NCBI RefSeq assembly: GCF_900116045.1
Contig: NZ_LT630450.1
Span: 403,501-467,500, forward strand
DNA length: 64,000 nt
Direction: 5' to 3'
From: Desulfovibrio piger
GTDB lineage: Bacteria; Desulfobacterota; Desulfovibrionia; Desulfovibrionales; Desulfovibrionaceae
Below, piece by piece: positions 43,859 through 52,007 of this stretch. The position numbers were made by a program, and so were the translations under genes. A model generated the notes under the pieces. The model worked only from the letters and a program-made list of their open reading frames with translations. It did not search any database and was not told the origin of the DNA. Each line of letters starts with the position of its first letter. The first letter of the stretch is position 1.

Positions 43859-45025
43859 ATGGGCAACAAGCGCCCCAGATGGGAAGAGGAAATATGGACG
43901 GTGCAGCACCCCAATGCCGTGGCCTGCGCAACCTGCAAGTTCAGGGCAACTGTTGCCGGTGACGGGACACAGTTGGATCGGGCAAGTACGGACACCTGCG
44001 AGATGTATGAAGACCCGGAGCGCAAGCCCAACGATGTTCTTTGGGATGGTGCGGAATGCGAGTTTTACGAAAAGGTAGATGATAGGCCCCAGGCCCTGAT
44101 TCTTGGCCTGGCCGTCGGCGACGCCCTCGGCGTGCCGGTGGAGTTCAAAAAGCGCGGCACCTTCCATGTGACCGGCATGCAGGGCTACGGCACGCACAAC
44201 CAGCCACCCGGCACATGGTCCGATGACACGTCCCTGACCCTGGCCCTGGCGGATAATCTGCTTGCAGACGGAGACAGGCCCGACCTTGAGTGTATCGCAT
44301 GGGGATTCACGGAATGGTACGACAAGGCCGCCTACACGCCGCACGGCAAGGTGTTTGACGTGGGCAACGCGACGGCGGCGGCCATCAAGCGCCTGAAAAA
44401 AGGCGTGGCCCCGGAGAAGGCCGGGGGAACGGGGGAAAAGGACAACGGCAACGGTTCCCTCATGCGGATTGCGCCGCTGGCCTTTTATATGTTCGGCATC
44501 AGAAACGCGGAGGAACGCTTCCGTATCGTCCGGGATGTGTCGTCCATCACACACGCCCACGAATGGTCCGTGGCGGCCTGCTACATCTACGTTGAAATGC
44601 TGAACAAGCTGCGCATGGGTCGCAAGAAGAGGGCCGCCTATGCGGAACTGCGAGACGACTTCGCGCGCGGCGTGCCTTTCATCAGCAAGGCAACGCTGGC
44701 CAAGTTCGACCGGATACTTGGAGACGACATCAGTACCTTGCCGGAAGGGGAAATACGAAGCAGCGGCTTTGTCATCGACACGCTGGAAGCTGCGTTCTGG
44801 TGCTTTATGACCACGGACAACTACAAGGACGCCGTGCTGAAGGCGGTCAACCTGGGTGACGATACCGATACCACGGGAGCGGTGACGGGCGCGCTGGCCG
44901 GGCTGGCCTATGGTGTAGACGCCATCCCGCAGGAATGGCTTGACCAGCTCGCAAACCGGGAGGAAGTCCGGCGTATCGCCATCAAGATGCCCCGCTGGGA
45001 TATGTTCCGAAAGGCAAGCCTCTAA
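43859..45025 (+). CDS. ADP-ribosylglycohydrolase with N-terminal Cys-rich domain
   Basis: A 388-residue product; ATG 43,859 follows GGGAAGG. Residues about 75-385 are a DraG/ARH-type hydrolase: ILGLAVGDALGVPVEF, GTWSDDTSL (Asp122, Asp123), NGNGSLMRIAPLAFY and LGDDTDTTGAVTGALAG (Asp335, Asp337), the two-metal site residues. Residues 1-70 form an extra domain with CATC and two later Cys (DTCEMY, AECEFY), a possible zinc knuckle. It removes ADP-ribose from proteins or nucleic acids. Its place right after an ART-carrying head gene suggests it reverses that modification. Confidence 0.9.
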   Translation: MGNKRPRWEEEIWTVQHPNAVACATCKFRATVAGDGTQLDRASTDTCEMYEDPERKPNDVLWDGAECEFYEKVDDRPQALILGLAVGDALGVPVEFKKRGTFHVTGMQGYGTHNQPPGTWSDDTSLTLALADNLLADGDRPDLECIAWGFTEWYDKAAYTPHGKVFDVGNATAAAIKRLKKGVAPEKAGGTGEKDNGNGSLMRIAPLAFYMFGIRNAEERFRIVRDVSSITHAHEWSVAACYIYVEMLNKLRMGRKKRAAYAELRDDFARGVPFISKATLAKFDRILGDDISTLPEGEIRSSGFVIDTLEAAFWCFMTTDNYKDAVLKAVNLGDDTDTTGAVTGALAGLAYGVDAIPQEWLDQLANREEVRRIAIKMPRWDMFRKASL

Positions 45026-45042
45026 AATCCTCGCATAGTACG

Positions 45043-45105
45043 CGCCCTTTCCGGGCGAAGCCCCTGTTTCCCTGTCATAGTGACGGAGAAACAGGGGCTT
45101 TTTTT
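45043..45105 (+). terminator. Repeat element copy 3 and strong terminator touching the next ATG
   Basis: CGCCC-TTTCC-GGGCG (45,043-45,057) precedes a perfect hairpin: GCCCCTGTTT (45,060-45,069) pairs with AAACAGGGGC (45,089-45,098), inner GTCA-TAG-TGAC, then T7 (45,099-45,105). The T-tract ends at ATG 45,106. The AGGGG in the right arm is the only Shine-Dalgarno candidate for that gene, so terminator and ribosome binding site are fused. Confidence 0.75.
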
Positions 45106-46029
45106 ATGGACAAATGGATCGAGATAGCCCGCACGGGCACCTTCACGGACAGCGCCGGGCGGCAGCAGACGTTTACGGAAAAGGACCTGGACGCCATCGC
45201 CAGCGCCTACGATCCGCAAAAGCGGGATGCCCCGCTGGTATTCGGCCACCCGCAGACAGATGCGGCCCCGGCGTTCGGCTGGGCGCAACGCCTGAAACGT
45301 GAGGGCGGCAGGCTGCTGGCGCAATTTGCCCAGGTGCCGGAACAGGTACGCGCTCTCGTGGGTGCCGGCCATTACCGGCATGTGAGCATGAGCCTCATGC
45401 CGGACCGTGTGACGTTGCGTCATGTGGCCCTGCTGGGCGCGGCGCAGCCCGCCATCGACGGCCTGCGGGCGGTGGAATTTTCCGACGGCGACGACGTCAT
45501 AACCGTGGACTTCGCGGCCACACCCCAAGGAGACACCATGACAATGGAAGAATTGCAGCGGCAGGTAGGCCAGCTGCAGGCCCAGATCGAGGCCCTGAAA
45601 ACTGAAAATGCCTCGCTCAAAAAAAAGGCCGAGACCAGCCAGCAAGAAAAGGAACAGGCCGAGACCTCCAAAACCGAAGCTGAAAAAAAGGCCGAAAAGG
45701 CCAGCGCCGACTTTGCCGCATACCGTGAACAGGTGGAGGGGGAACGCCGGGAAGCCCGCGTGTCCGATCTGGTAAAGGACGGCAAGGTGAAGCCCGCCGA
45801 CAAGGAAAAGGTGTTGACCTTCGCTGCGGCCCTGGCCAGCCAGGGGGGCAGTGTGGACTTTGCCGCCCCCGACGGCAAGAGCGAGACCATCAGCCTGGAA
45901 GAACGCTACCTGCGGGAGCTGGAAGCACGGCCCAGGGACCAGCGTTTTGCGGAGTTTTCGACGCCTCCGGCCCATGCGGGTAATGACCAGCCCGAATGGA
46001 CCCCCGACGACATGGTCAGCAAAATGTAG
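45106..46029 (+). CDS. Prohead protease/scaffold (Mu I-like)
   Basis: A 307-residue product. The N-terminal part (about 1-140: WIEIARTGTFTDSAGRQQTF, PLVFGHPQTDAAPAFGW, GAGHYRHVSMSLMP with the His/Ser motif) is the Mu gpI-type protease. The C-terminal half is a Glu/Lys coiled coil scaffold. An in-frame internal start at 45,538 gives the scaffold alone, as gene Z in Mu. It shapes the prohead and is then self-cleaved. Confidence 0.85.
   Translation: MDKWIEIARTGTFTDSAGRQQTFTEKDLDAIASAYDPQKRDAPLVFGHPQTDAAPAFGWAQRLKREGGRLLAQFAQVPEQVRALVGAGHYRHVSMSLMPDRVTLRHVALLGAAQPAIDGLRAVEFSDGDDVITVDFAATPQGDTMTMEELQRQVGQLQAQIEALKTENASLKKKAETSQQEKEQAETSKTEAEKKAEKASADFAAYREQVEGERREARVSDLVKDGKVKPADKEKVLTFAAALASQGGSVDFAAPDGKSETISLEERYLRELEARPRDQRFAEFSTPPAHAGNDQPEWTPDDMVSKM
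45538..46029 (+). CDS. Internal scaffold protein (Mu Z-like) from in-frame start
   Basis: ATG 45,538 (codon 145 of the protease gene) follows a perfect AAGGAG at 6 bases. The 163-residue product begins MTMEELQRQVGQLQAQIEAL and is a coiled-coil scaffold with a C-terminal capsid-binding tail. The nested arrangement matches Mu I/Z. Confidence 0.75.
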   Translation: MTMEELQRQVGQLQAQIEALKTENASLKKKAETSQQEKEQAETSKTEAEKKAEKASADFAAYREQVEGERREARVSDLVKDGKVKPADKEKVLTFAAALASQGGSVDFAAPDGKSETISLEERYLRELEARPRDQRFAEFSTPPAHAGNDQPEWTPDDMVSKM

Positions 46030-46037
46030 GAGGAGCC

Positions 46038-46628
46038 ATGAACGAGGGCTTGCTCGGCAAATACACGTTTGGTGGCGAACGTGCCGCCACGGATGACCAC
46101 CCCACTGTCATCCATTACCTGCCCCTTGCCGCCTCTGTGTCCGAAAAGCTGGACGTCGGCCTGCTGCTGAAGGCTGTCGACGTTTACGGCGCGACCGCCG
46201 TGGTCGGCGCGGAGAATACCGGCGTCACCGCCGCCAGCGTGACGCTGGAGACCCTGGCCGCCAAGGTGAACAACGTGCCCGGTGCCTATGTGTTCACCTA
46301 CGACAGCGCGTGGAAGCTGGACGGCAGCCCGGCCACCATCACGGAATACGGCGTGTCCCTGACCGGTGAACCGGCCAGCGGTGATACCGTGACCGTTACT
46401 CTGGCCGTGGCGGATGTGACCTATGAACCGGCCCTGGCCGTGGACGCTGCCGAGCCGTGCGCCGTCGTAGACCTGCCGTGCGATCCCACCGGGGAGAGCG
46501 GAGAAAAAAGCGTGGCTGCCGTTGTCCACGGAACGGTCAAAACGCGGGTGCTGAAGACCGGCGACGGCGTACCCCCCACGGGCGGGCAGATCGCTGCCCT
46601 GGCGCGCCACGGCGTCTTTGCCGTCTAA
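46038..46628 (+). CDS. Putative capsid decoration protein
   Basis: A 196-residue product; ATG 46,038 follows AGGAGGAG. It starts GLLGKYTFGGERAATDDHPT and is rich in Val/Ala/Thr strands, ending in HGVFAV. Position between scaffold and major capsid protein matches the head-decoration gene of related phages. Family similarity to lambda D-type proteins is plausible but not certain. Confidence 0.65.
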   Translation: MNEGLLGKYTFGGERAATDDHPTVIHYLPLAASVSEKLDVGLLLKAVDVYGATAVVGAENTGVTAASVTLETLAAKVNNVPGAYVFTYDSAWKLDGSPATITEYGVSLTGEPASGDTVTVTLAVADVTYEPALAVDAAEPCAVVDLPCDPTGESGEKSVAAVVHGTVKTRVLKTGDGVPPTGGQIAALARHGVFAV

Positions 46629-46651
46629 CCGTCTAACAACAAGGAATCACT

Positions 46652-47650
46652 ATGCTTGCGCAACTCAAAGGGCTGTTCACACCGCAGGCTATCGCCGCGT
46701 CCATGAAACTGCTCACGCCGCTGGAAACCACCATCATGGATACCCTGTTCAAAGACAGGCCCACGCATCCGCTGCCTCTGATCGGCGTCTCCGAGCTGGT
46801 ATCCGTGGTGCAGACCGTGCCCGTTGTTCGCCGTGACGGTACGCCTGTTGCCCTCAAGGGCGAAACGGCCAGCATGGAATTTATCGCCCCTCTGCCGGTC
46901 AAGGTAAAAATCCCGGTGACCGCGTCGGAGCTGAACGACCTGCGGGTCATCTTCGGCGATCAGGCCGCCGTGACGGCATGGCGTACCCGCAAGATCGACC
47001 AGATACGCCGCACGGTACGCGATACCACGGAAGCCATGTGCGCGGTGGTCGCCTCCACAGGCAAGCTGACCTGGCCCGTGGAACTGGAGGGCGGGCACCA
47101 GGAGACCTACGAGGTCGATTATGGCCAGCTGCTTACCTATGAACCCGCCGCGAAGCTGACGGTGGGCTCCAGGCTGCCCGACGTCTACAAGCTCCTTCGC
47201 GACATGGAGCTGGAGGTGAAAAAGGGGGGCCTGGGCGGCAACGTGGAATTTTGGGCCGGGTCCGACGTGGTGGCCGTCCTGCTGGGCATTGTGGAACAGT
47301 ATGTGTCCACGGTCGAAACCAAGCCCTACCGTGTGTCCCTGGAGCAGGGGCGTGTTGTGGTGGGTGGCTACACCATCCGTTTCATGGACGAGACCTATCC
47401 CAACCCGCAAGACGAAACGGAATGGCTGCCCAAGCTCAACCCCAAGGTACTGCTGGCCGTGGCCACAAACCAGCCGGGCAAGGTCTGGTACTGCGCCATT
47501 GACTCCATTTCGGCCAACAATGCGGCCACGCCGTTGCATATCGTGCCGGTGGCCCGTCAGGACGACAGCGGCATCATGCTTATCGGCCAGGCCAAACCCC
47601 TTCCGGCGCGCCCGTCGCGTGCGTCCTGCAAGGCCGTGGTCGTGGATTAA
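46652..47650 (+). CDS. Major capsid protein (lambda E-like family)
   Basis: A 332-residue product. TPLETTIMDTLFKDRPTHPL, the LVSVVQTVPVVRRDG strand, WRTRKIDQIRRTVRDTTEAM and the C-terminal GGYTIRFMDETYPNPQ with KVLLAVATNQPGKVWYCAID are typical of the phage major capsid protein E group. It forms the icosahedral shell. Its place after scaffold and decoration genes supports the call. Confidence 0.85.
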   Translation: MLAQLKGLFTPQAIAASMKLLTPLETTIMDTLFKDRPTHPLPLIGVSELVSVVQTVPVVRRDGTPVALKGETASMEFIAPLPVKVKIPVTASELNDLRVIFGDQAAVTAWRTRKIDQIRRTVRDTTEAMCAVVASTGKLTWPVELEGGHQETYEVDYGQLLTYEPAAKLTVGSRLPDVYKLLRDMELEVKKGGLGGNVEFWAGSDVVAVLLGIVEQYVSTVETKPYRVSLEQGRVVVGGYTIRFMDETYPNPQDETEWLPKLNPKVLLAVATNQPGKVWYCAIDSISANNAATPLHIVPVARQDDSGIMLIGQAKPLPARPSRASCKAVVVD

Positions 47651-47722
47651 GGGCGGGACGCCTGCCCGTCCTGGGAGGGCTTTTTCCTCTTGGGGCGGGC
47701 AGTGCCCGGAGAAAATAAATCA

Positions 47723-47741
47723 GACTAGTCTAAAACTAGTC
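47723..47741. promoter_or_regulatory. GACTAGT-CTAAA-ACTAGTC palindrome
   Basis: Perfect 7-base arms in the 116-base gap between head and connector genes. ACTAGTC is AT-rich compared with surroundings. No T-tract follows, so it is more like an operator or processing site than a terminator. Confidence 0.45.
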
Positions 47742-47766
47742 CAAAACGCGAAAAAAAGGGGTCTCC

Positions 47767-48192
47767 ATGCTGCTGTGCCGTCGTAGCCATATCGTGGACC
47801 TGTTGCACGCCGCCTATGTGGAGGCATGCGAGCAGCAGAACCCCGGCCTCGTGGACAGGACCATCGAAGCCGTGTCCGGAGAGATCGGGGACGCGCTTTC
47901 GTACCGGTATCCGCAGCCCTGGCCGTATGTGCCGGAGCTGGTGCGATACATCGCCGCCGTCATCAGCGCCTACCGTGTGGTGGAGGCCATCACGTCCCTG
48001 GTGGATACGGAAGCCAGCAGCGACAATGAATGGCTGCCCCTCCAAAAACAGTGGAAATATTGCACGGACCTCCTGGAAGACATCGCTTCCGGCAAGCAAA
48101 AGCTGCCGCTGGAAGAGGCCAATCCCGACAGGGAAGAGGCCAGCGTAGCCGTAATCGCCCCCGTTCGCTTTTTTGACCTGCGGGGCCTGTAG
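47767..48192 (+). CDS. Head-tail connector (Mu gp36-like, DUF1320)
   Basis: A 141-residue product. The N-terminal helices (LLCRRSHIVDLLHAAYVEAC) and ALSYRYPQPWPYVPELVRYI, IAAVISAYRVVE match the DUF1320/gp36 pattern. It sits between capsid and virion-morphogenesis genes, so a head-completion role is expected. Length is close to the family's usual 140. Confidence 0.8.
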   Translation: MLLCRRSHIVDLLHAAYVEACEQQNPGLVDRTIEAVSGEIGDALSYRYPQPWPYVPELVRYIAAVISAYRVVEAITSLVDTEASSDNEWLPLQKQWKYCTDLLEDIASGKQKLPLEEANPDREEASVAVIAPVRFFDLRGL

Positions 48193-48201
48193 GGAGGCGC
48201 T

Positions 48202-48696
48202 ATGGCGGCAAAAAGCGGAGCGGCACTGAACTGGAAAGGTCTGGACAAGGCGCTGGGAAAGGCCACCCATTCTCTGGCCCATACCCAGGCGCTTATGGAG
48301 TCTATCGGCGAGGGGCTGGTATCCGGCACACGGCAGCGATTCCGCGACGAGGAAGCCCCGGACGGGCAAAAATGGCCTCAATCCGGACGTGCCGCTGCTT
48401 CCGGCGGGCAGACGCTTACGGATACCGCCAGACTGCGGGATTCCATCGATTACGCGGCGACCCCCGACAAGGTCATGGTGGGCAGCAACCTGCCGTATGC
48501 CCGTATCCACCAGCTTGGTGGGGTCATCGTACCCAAGAAAGCCAAGAAGCTGGTGTTCAAGGGGCACGACGGCACGACCAGGGCCGTCGACAAGGTGACT
48601 ATCCCGGCCCGTCCGTATCTTGGGGTTTCCGAGAGTGACCTGGATGACGTGCGGGCCGCTATGGCTGACTTTCTGGCCGGGATCTTCAAGGTATAG
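48202..48696 (+). CDS. Virion morphogenesis protein (Mu G-like)
   Basis: A 164-residue product with the family motif FRDEEAPDGQKWPQ, LTDTARLRDSIDYAATPDKV, YARIHQLGGVI and IPARPYLGVSE. G-like proteins help finish the tail and head joining. Follows gp36-like gene by 9 bases. Confidence 0.88.
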   Translation: MAAKSGAALNWKGLDKALGKATHSLAHTQALMESIGEGLVSGTRQRFRDEEAPDGQKWPQSGRAAASGGQTLTDTARLRDSIDYAATPDKVMVGSNLPYARIHQLGGVIVPKKAKKLVFKGHDGTTRAVDKVTIPARPYLGVSESDLDDVRAAMADFLAGIFKV

Positions 48697-48704
48697 GGGT
48701 CGGC

Positions 48705-49220
48705 ATGCAGACATTTGCCACGGGGGTCATAACGCAGGCCGCGCTGGATGCCGGGCTGCCGGAAGGCCGGGTCATCGACATGGTCAAGAAAGACAACCTG
48801 ACCCTTCAGCGCCCGCGCATCGAGCTGCAGTTTCTGCCGGAAAAATACACGCGCACGGGCCGTGTGCTGGGTGTGCGCCGCACGGCATTGCAACAGGAGC
48901 GCACCCGCGAGCTGTACGAGGTGGTGCAAACGGTCAATGCCAATGTCCTGGCCGATGACCGCCCCTGGCTGGAAGCGTTCAGCCTTGCCTTTGCGGCGGC
49001 CCTGCCGCGTGGCGGCAATGACAGCCGGGGAAACTGGGTCAGGGTTCGGGCACAACAGGCGACGTTTGGACGCTCTCCGGACAAGCGTGTCGGGCATCAG
49101 GTCATCGAGGTATTTACGCGGGTGAATCGCCTTTTTGTGATTTCCTTTACCTGGAGAATAACTGGTAAGGAGGCGGAAGTCTTGATCCCGACGTTCACCA
49201 TCAAACCGAAACTCGGATAG
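48705..49220 (+). CDS. Tail terminator/completion protein candidate
   Basis: A 171-residue product. LQRPRIELQFLPEKYTRTGR and ADDRPWLEAFSLAFAAALPR are reminiscent of phage tail terminator proteins; the C-terminal FTRVNRLFVISFTWRITGKE strand pair is consistent. The position between the G-like and sheath genes matches Mu gp37. Family unproven. Confidence 0.65.
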   Translation: MQTFATGVITQAALDAGLPEGRVIDMVKKDNLTLQRPRIELQFLPEKYTRTGRVLGVRRTALQQERTRELYEVVQTVNANVLADDRPWLEAFSLAFAAALPRGGNDSRGNWVRVRAQQATFGRSPDKRVGHQVIEVFTRVNRLFVISFTWRITGKEAEVLIPTFTIKPKLG

Positions 49221-49232
49221 GAGTCATCTATT

Positions 49233-49625
49233 ATGGCGACGAAAAAGCAGAACGACGAACAGGCCCCCCCCGCTACGCCGGTCGACGAGAATCAGACGGC
49301 GTCGGGTATGGAAAACAGCGGCCAGGAGGGAGCGCATGGCGAGGCGAAAGCGTCGGAAGTACGGGAAGCGGCCCCTGTTCCGCAAGAAAATGTGGCGGCA
49401 GCGCCCCAGAAAGCGGCAGTCACGGCCTCGCGGGAACCCGCCGACGGGGAAAACCTGGTGGACTTGGCCGTGCTGGCTGACCGCCACCGCGTCCCGTCCT
49501 GGATGGAGGCCGCCTTGTGCCGCATGATGGGCTGGGAAGCCGGTAAACGGGTGACTGACGCGGCCTACAAGAGCGCGCTTGACAAGCTCAAGGCCCGCCG
49601 TCTCGGCGGCGGTCGTGCGAGGTAG
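49233..49625 (+). CDS. Phage protein with disordered N-terminus
   Basis: A 130-residue product. Residues 1-80 are Glu/Ala/Pro-rich and likely disordered. The C-terminal 50 residues (LADRHRVPSWMEAALCRMMG WEAGKRV...) form a small helical domain seen in tail-gene clusters. It may be linked to tail assembly; unknown. A hairpin (AGCGGGC-GTT-GCCCGCT) follows it at about 49,638-49,656. Confidence 0.65.
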   Translation: MATKKQNDEQAPPATPVDENQTASGMENSGQEGAHGEAKASEVREAAPVPQENVAAAPQKAAVTASREPADGENLVDLAVLADRHRVPSWMEAALCRMMGWEAGKRVTDAAYKSALDKLKARRLGGGRAR

Positions 49626-49700
49626 GCGCGGCAGCCGTTAGCGGGCGTTGCCCGCTTACGGATGGCGACAGCAAACCGCTAGAGAAGGAGTCATGTTGCT

Positions 49701-51416
49701 ATGGGCGACGTATTGCAATATTTGATCGACGGCACGTCCGGGATCGTTACCGGTGGGGTTGACGGCAAAGCCCTGGTGGCCGGTGTTTGCTCCAGGGGCA
49801 TTGTGGGCAAGGCCTATCTGATCGGCAAACGCACGGACCTTGCCGCCATGCTGGGCACGGGGCCGCTTGTGGACCGCGTGCGTGACATGCTGACCACGGG
49901 GGGGCAGGCCCCATACGTTGTGGCCGTCCCCGTACAGGGGCAGCCTGGGGGCTATATCTCCGGCCTGTCCGTGAACGGTGGCAAGGCCGGGGCCACCCTC
50001 TCCGGTTATCCGGCGCTCAATGCCGATGTGGTGGTCAGGGTGGTCACGGCGGGCACCATTGGCACCGCCACGCTGGAAATCAGCACGGACGGCGGCAAAA
50101 CATTTGCGGAACCCGTCCCCTCCGCCACGCAGAACCCCATCAGCTCCGGGGAGGAACCCACGGGAGCTACCCTGATTTTCCCCGATGACGCGAGCCTGGA
50201 CGAGGGCGCGACCTACACCTTCGCTGTGCGCTGTCCCGTTGGCCCTGTGGTCCGGGTGGGGGATGAATCCAGTCCGCTGCCGGAGGTGTCGGAACTGGAT
50301 TCCGGGGTTCTGGACGGGGCGGAGCTGGTGGTGCGTATCGTGAAAAGCGGTGCCAGGAACGAGGGGACGTTCCAGCTCTCTGTGGACGGTGGGGATACGT
50401 TCGCGGCCATCCGCACCATCCCCGTGGACGGCCTCCACGAGCTGGCCGATTACGGTGTCAAACTGACCTTCCCCGAAGGGGAGTTCGTGGCGGGGACCAC
50501 CTATACCTGCCGGCTGCTGCCCCCCGCCCCGTCCATCGTGGATGTGCTGGAAGCCCTGGAAAGCCCGCTGGCCCTCTATGATGTGGAGTTCGTGCATATC
50601 GTCGGCCCTTCTGACTCGGTGGACTGGATGGCCGCCCAAGCCAAGGCCGACGAGCTGTGGAACCAGCAGCGCCCCACCTATTTCAAGCTGGAGGCCCGCC
50701 TGCCGTTTGACGGGGAAGACCTGAACGCCTATGTGGCGGCCCTGCTGGCGGAGCGGCAGGGGGTGGCGGGCCGGTTCGTGACCGTCTGCTGCCAGTATGG
50801 CGAGATCGTGGATACGGCGGGAGCATCCCGCCTGCGCAATGCCGGTGGCCTGCAGTCCGGACGTGTGATGGCCATACCCGTACAGCGGGCCACAGGCCGC
50901 GTTAAGGACGGCCCCATATCGCAGCTTACCCTTCCGGACGGCTGGGAGGCTGTCCAGCCGACCCTGGAAAGCAACGGATTCCAGACGGCCAAAAAATACG
51001 CGGGGCTGGAGGGAGCCTACTGGGGCGATTCGCGCACCCTGGCCGAGGATACCTCCGACTTTCGCTATGAGGAAGTGCTGCGTACCGTCTTCAAGGCCGT
51101 GCGCCTGACGCGCATCGCTGCCCTCAAAAGCATGTACGACGAGGCCGGAGACCCCCTGCGTCCGGATAGTGAAAGTGGTCTCGCCTATCTGAAGGCCAAT
51201 CTGGAAAATGCCCTGGATGCCATGACCACGGCCGGAGAGCTGGCCTCCTATGTGGTGGAAATCCCCTCCGGGCAGGATATTGTGAACAACGGCGTGGCGG
51301 TGGAAATCACGCTTGTCGGCATCCCGATCATCCGGGAAATCAAGCTGTACAACCGCTACACCTATGCGGGTTCCAACTTCGACCCGCGCATCGAACGCTA
51401 CAGCGTGGCGGCGTAA
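49701..51416 (+). CDS. Tail sheath protein (DUF2586-like)
   Basis: A 571-residue product; ATG 49,701, with AAGGAG 10 bases upstream. The N-terminus (YLIDGTSGIVTGGVDGKALV) and C-terminus (GVAVEITLVGIPIIREIKLY then NRYTYAG) fit contractile sheath proteins, with an inserted domain (about 80-300) of repeated Thr/Val-rich strands including two STDGGKTF/SVDGGDTF-like copies. It contracts to drive the tube through the host envelope. The contractile tail fits the Mu-like layout. Confidence 0.82.
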   Translation: MGDVLQYLIDGTSGIVTGGVDGKALVAGVCSRGIVGKAYLIGKRTDLAAMLGTGPLVDRVRDMLTTGGQAPYVVAVPVQGQPGGYISGLSVNGGKAGATLSGYPALNADVVVRVVTAGTIGTATLEISTDGGKTFAEPVPSATQNPISSGEEPTGATLIFPDDASLDEGATYTFAVRCPVGPVVRVGDESSPLPEVSELDSGVLDGAELVVRIVKSGARNEGTFQLSVDGGDTFAAIRTIPVDGLHELADYGVKLTFPEGEFVAGTTYTCRLLPPAPSIVDVLEALESPLALYDVEFVHIVGPSDSVDWMAAQAKADELWNQQRPTYFKLEARLPFDGEDLNAYVAALLAERQGVAGRFVTVCCQYGEIVDTAGASRLRNAGGLQSGRVMAIPVQRATGRVKDGPISQLTLPDGWEAVQPTLESNGFQTAKKYAGLEGAYWGDSRTLAEDTSDFRYEEVLRTVFKAVRLTRIAALKSMYDEAGDPLRPDSESGLAYLKANLENALDAMTTAGELASYVVEIPSGQDIVNNGVAVEITLVGIPIIREIKLYNRYTYAGSNFDPRIERYSVAA

Positions 51417-51427
51417 CGGGAGGCAGT

Positions 51428-51892
51428 ATGTCTGTCAATGGACGAGCCTACGATTGGGAAGACATCACGGTGACCCTGCCGCACGGAGAAGCGGCGGGGA
51501 TTACCGAGATCAAATACGAGGACGGGCAGGAAGTTACGGCCCGCTATGGAAGGGGCAGCATCCCCAGGTCCTATGGCCGGGGAAACTACGAGGCCAGCGG
51601 CAGCATGGTCCTGGACAGGGATGAATGGGAAAAGCTCAAGAAAGAGCTGACCGTTGACGGCGGGGGCATTTATGACCATGCGCCGTTCACCATCGTGGTC
51701 TCCTATGCCAACAACGATATGGGCACGGTCACGGATACCCTGAAAAACTGCAAGATCACCAAGTTCAGCGGCGGGGGCGCCGCGCAGGGGGATGATAACG
51801 CCAGCCCCATGACCTGCGAGTTCACCATCCTGTCCCCCATCCTGTACAACGGTGTGCCCGCCAAAAAGGACTGGAGCGGCTATACCCTGTAG
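51428..51892 (+). CDS. Tail tube protein
   Basis: A 154-residue product (VNGRAYDWEDITVTLPHGEA, GITEIKYEDGQEVTARYGRG). Position directly after the sheath and size are as expected for the inner tube of a myovirus tail. The DNA passes through the tube into the host cell. Confidence 0.82.
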   Translation: MSVNGRAYDWEDITVTLPHGEAAGITEIKYEDGQEVTARYGRGSIPRSYGRGNYEASGSMVLDRDEWEKLKKELTVDGGGIYDHAPFTIVVSYANNDMGTVTDTLKNCKITKFSGGGAAQGDDNASPMTCEFTILSPILYNGVPAKKDWSGYTL

Positions 51893-51915
51893 GGAAGCGG
51901 CTTTTTGTTCGCATG

Positions 51916-51948
51916 GAGCGCGTCCAGTACGGGCGCGCTCTTTGTTTT
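51916..51948 (+). terminator. Repeat element copy 4, terminator after tail tube
   Basis: GAGCGCGTCC-AGTAC-GGGCGCGCTC (51,916-51,940), a 10-base stem with one G-T pair, then TTTGTTTT. The left arm is preceded by CATG, exactly as at 57,249. It would reduce transcription downstream of the abundant sheath and tube genes. Confidence 0.72.
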
Positions 51949-52007
51949 GGGCCTACGGTATGCGGAAGGGAATTTCCCCCAGAAAACCACACAAAGGAGC
52001 GCATACC

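Noticed and set aside
43859..45025. Toxin-antitoxin pair in the strict sense
   Set aside because: The ART-like domain is part of a structural head protein and the hydrolase is an enzyme in the late operon; there is no sign of addiction-type expression, so the term would overstate the evidence.
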